This document shows positions 4,698-7,060 of a stretch of DNA of 7,060 nucleotides, one piece after another. Both the position numbers and the translations under genes were made by a program. Source of the stretch: Minisyncoccota bacterium (lineage in GTDB: Bacteria; Verrucomicrobiota; Lentisphaeria; Oligosphaerales; MVZH01); the NCBI GenBank assembly GCA_021734725.1, contig JAIPIM010000212.1, positions 1 to 7,060 on the forward strand. The letters are read 5' to 3'. The notes beneath the pieces were generated by a model. The model was not told the origin of the DNA. It saw only the letters and a program-made list of their open reading frames with translations, and made no database searches. The first letter of the stretch is position 1, and every line of letters starts with the position of its first letter.

Positions 4698-7060
4698 ATG
4701 CGCGCGTTTATGCTCAACACCAAATCTATCGCTGTCACTCTCGTATTAATGGCAACCACGGCTGCCGTCCAGGCGACAGATAAACCCCAGTTGCTGTTTC
4801 ATGCTTCCTACGACAACGGTTTTGCCGCGGATGTGGCACGGGGAACAGCGGATGCAACTGTCGCTTTCCCTGATTCGACAACTCTTGTGCAGGGCGTTTC
4901 TGGACAGGCCGTCCAACTTGACCGCGGCGGGCTGAGCTATCAGGCCATCGACAATCTCAAAGCAAACATGGGGACCATTGAATTCTGGTTCAAGCCAGTC
5001 GACTGGGAGGGTAGCGACGCACGAACCCACTACCTCTTTCATACGCCGTTCAACCGGGACTCCCAAATAATCATCTACCGGTATCAACGCACGGAAAAAA
5101 ATATTGGCGGCATCTTCGGACAGTTCTCTTTCTACCTCAGAAGCGGGACCAAAGAATCAGGCGGCCCAAAACTAGTTATCCCGCGCACGCGTGTGTCCGA
5201 TTCCTGGAAGCGTGGCGAATGGCACTATATCGCGGCAACGTGGGGCAATCAGCACGCAAAGCTTTTTGTCGACGGCGCCAAAGTCGGAGAAGGGCATGGT
5301 GAATTACCCTCCGAGCAACCCGGCACGTTCTGGATCAGCGGAACAAGCAGTAAGGAAGGCAATGCCAACGTCATCGACGAATTGCGCATCTACGATGCAC
5401 CGCTCGACATAACGTCAATCAAAGCACGTTACATAGCGGGACGAAGGCGCCTCGTTCAGGGTCAATCAGTCACCGGCGCAACGCCCGACGAAGTGGGCAA
5501 ACGTCTTAAGACGGCTTGGCTCTACCAGGATGAACTGACACAACTGCTGGTCAATGTGGATGCAGCTGATCTGCCCGTGCCGGAACTGTCCGAACTCAGG
5601 ATGAACGCATTCCTCTCCAACGCGGACGGCCGGCAACTCAGCGCTCTCCGGGACCAGCCATTCAATGAACTTGCGGTCGCCCGGGGAACAATGAATACGA
5701 AGGGCATGCCGCCGGGCAAGTACCAGTTGCTCGTTGTGATTCGCAAGGCAGATTCGAATCGTCCAATAGCGCAACAGAGCTTGCAGGTAGAACGACCGGA
5801 GGCGAAGTGGCTCGGAAACACCATTGGTCAGACAACGGAGGCCGTGGCGCCATTCACGCCTGTGCAGGTGAACGGGACTCAGGTGACCCCCTGGGGAAAG
5901 CAGTACGATGTCACCAAAGCGCTCATCCTGTCTCAGGCCACCCTGGAACCCGACAAGAACACCAGGCTGCATCCAGGCGTAGGCAATTTCTGGCGGCAGG
6001 CCCCCCTCCTGGCCGCGCCGATACGACTCACCGCATCGCTGGGGGGGAACCGCATTGCTCTTGCAGACGGCAGCCCAGAAGTCAAACGGACCACTCCGAG
6101 CCATGCTGTAATCGAAAGCACCGCAACTCAGGGTCCCGTGCGCGTGCATAATCGCATACGTATCGACGACGACAGCATCATTACCTGCGATCTGCGGCTG
6201 GAGCATTCCGCGAAAGACACACTTTCAGATCTGCGGCTTGAAATACCGCTTAAGACCAAGTTTTGCCGATGGATGAACTGGACGGCGCTTGCTGGTGGAC
6301 GAGAAGCAAGCGGCGCGGGCGCAATTCCAGAGGGCGACGGGGTCGTATGGTCCGGCGAGTTCCATCCCCATCTCTGGCTCGGAGATGACTATCGCGGTTT
6401 CGCATATTTCTGCGACAACAGCCGTGGCTGGCACGGCGAGCTTACAACACGCAATCGGGTAACCATTCGCCGCGACGGAGACACGACCCTGCTGGTCCTC
6501 CACTTCGTGCCCGGCACACTCGACACTGGGCAACCCTGGCAAACACGGATCGGTTTCATCGCAACCCCCGCGCGCCCTATGCCCCCGCGGTGGCGGGGCA
6601 CCGAACTCCAAGGCAACTTCCGAATTCGGCGTATCCCTTATGCTGAAGGATATCCGAGACAAGTGGTGTACTGGTGGACAAGCGCATTCTTCAATGACGG
6701 ACAAAGCCACTTTTCGTCGCCACGGACGGATACACTGGACCTGGAGGCAATCCACGCAGCTATCGCAGACAATCAGGACAAGCCGATAAGCCATGTCTTT
6801 TACACGTATCCCAACTCCTATCACCATCCAGCCGTCCGCTATTTCTACAGCGACTGGTGCAACAGGTCCACCACGGACCTGCTTAACTCGCTTCAGGAAG
6901 GTTCCCCACCCGCCGGTACCGCCGTGGATTGGAATTCATCCGTGTGCGATTATTGGCTGTATCAGCTCAATACACTGGCCGACCTCGGTGTCGACGGTAT
7001 TTACTGCGATGATCCGTACACAAAACCGAGCTACAACAATCGTACCGGTACGGCATTCAC
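4698..7060 (+). CDS. Exported LamG plus GH123-like glycoside hydrolase, 3'-truncated
   Basis: This is open for 787 codons to the right edge with no stop. Residues 1-26 are a signal peptide ending in AVQA before TDKPQ. Residues about 32-245 are a LamG (concanavalin A-like) domain: GTIEFWFKP at 92-100, EWHYIAATW at 174-182, KLFVDG at 188-193 and IDELRIYDAPL at 226-236. From about 371 it resembles the GH123_N/DUF6067 family: WLGNTIG, PFTPVQVNG, TPWGKQY near W399, and FHPHLWLGDDYRGF at 555-568. A catalytic barrel appears to start near residue 655 (QVVYWW) and reaches GVDGIYCDDPY at 764-774, where D771-D772 are candidate acidic catalytic residues. GH123 enzymes cleave beta-N-acetylgalactosamine with an Asp-Glu pair; here the pair is Asp-Asp, so the activity may differ. 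ATG 4698 is 6 bases after the previous stop, with AGGA 10 bases upstream; ATG 4710 is an alternative. Confidence 0.87.
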   Translation, partial: MRAFMLNTKSIAVTLVLMATTAAVQATDKPQLLFHASYDNGFAADVARGTADATVAFPDSTTLVQGVSGQAVQLDRGGLSYQAIDNLKANMGTIEFWFKPVDWEGSDARTHYLFHTPFNRDSQIIIYRYQRTEKNIGGIFGQFSFYLRSGTKESGGPKLVIPRTRVSDSWKRGEWHYIAATWGNQHAKLFVDGAKVGEGHGELPSEQPGTFWISGTSSKEGNANVIDELRIYDAPLDITSIKARYIAGRRRLVQGQSVTGATPDEVGKRLKTAWLYQDELTQLLVNVDAADLPVPELSELRMNAFLSNADGRQLSALRDQPFNELAVARGTMNTKGMPPGKYQLLVVIRKADSNRPIAQQSLQVERPEAKWLGNTIGQTTEAVAPFTPVQVNGTQVTPWGKQYDVTKALILSQATLEPDKNTRLHPGVGNFWRQAPLLAAPIRLTASLGGNRIALADGSPEVKRTTPSHAVIESTATQGPVRVHNRIRIDDDSIITCDLRLEHSAKDTLSDLRLEIPLKTKFCRWMNWTALAGGREASGAGAIPEGDGVVWSGEFHPHLWLGDDYRGFAYFCDNSRGWHGELTTRNRVTIRRDGDTTLLVLHFVPGTLDTGQPWQTRIGFIATPARPMPPRWRGTELQGNFRIRRIPYAEGYPRQVVYWWTSAFFNDGQSHFSSPRTDTLDLEAIHAAIADNQDKPISHVFYTYPNSYHHPAVRYFYSDWCNRSTTDLLNSLQEGSPPAGTAVDWNSSVCDYWLYQLNTLADLGVDGIYCDDPYTKPSYNNRTGTAF

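Noticed and set aside
5466..6206. Minus-strand open frame of 246 codons
   Set aside because: It is fully antisense to the LamG/hydrolase gene, which has coherent domains throughout. Its translation is rich in C, R and H with no recognisable fold.
6225..6827. Minus-strand open frame of 200 codons
   Set aside because: It is antisense to the same hydrolase gene, and the protein shows no domain pattern.

Overview
The window looks like a carbohydrate-utilisation locus from an environmental bacterium. The gene mix is typical of the PVC group (Lentisphaerae, Kiritimatiellae, Verrucomicrobia, Planctomycetes) or of relatives such as Hydrogenedentes: a GntR/LacI-hybrid regulator, a right-handed beta-helix protein of the pectate lyase superfamily, a very large LamG plus GH123-like enzyme, and soluble beta-propellers. 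This assignment rests on gene content and style only; no rRNA or housekeeping marker is present.

Layout: two arms diverge from a 388-base control region (1811-2198). The left arm, on the minus strand, has a complete 407-residue seven-bladed beta-propeller (1810-587). An 82-base gap follows, then the first 168 codons of a second propeller-like gene (504-1), which runs off the left edge. Neither has a signal peptide, so both probably act in the cytoplasm. The right arm, on the plus strand, has a transcription factor with an N-terminal GntR winged helix and a C-terminal LacI-type sensor domain (2199-3299). Next comes an exported pectate-lyase-superfamily protein, which I start at TTG 3384 (to 4691). 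Six bases later a large exported protein begins (4698 to beyond 7060), with a signal peptide, a LamG lectin fold, a GH123_N/DUF6067-like region and the start of a catalytic barrel.

The control region is rich in symmetry. It has a consensus -35 box (TTGACA) whose 17-base spacer contains the palindrome ACTGT-gctaa-ACAGT. It also has a perfect 9-base inverted repeat (TCGATCGTT/AACGATCGA), an 11-base palindrome (TCGATtATCGA) over a -10-like box facing the left arm, and a two-tier hairpin. The simplest reading is that the regulator senses a sugar and controls itself, the secreted enzymes and perhaps the divergent propeller genes.

Working model (inference): the two exported proteins bind and cut an external glycan, and the cytoplasmic propellers process or bind the imported products, perhaps as intracellular lyases comparable to the propeller-fold PL22 oligogalacturonate lyases. 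The substrate cannot be read from the sequence. I saw no RNA genes, CRISPR arrays, insertion sequences or transporter genes.
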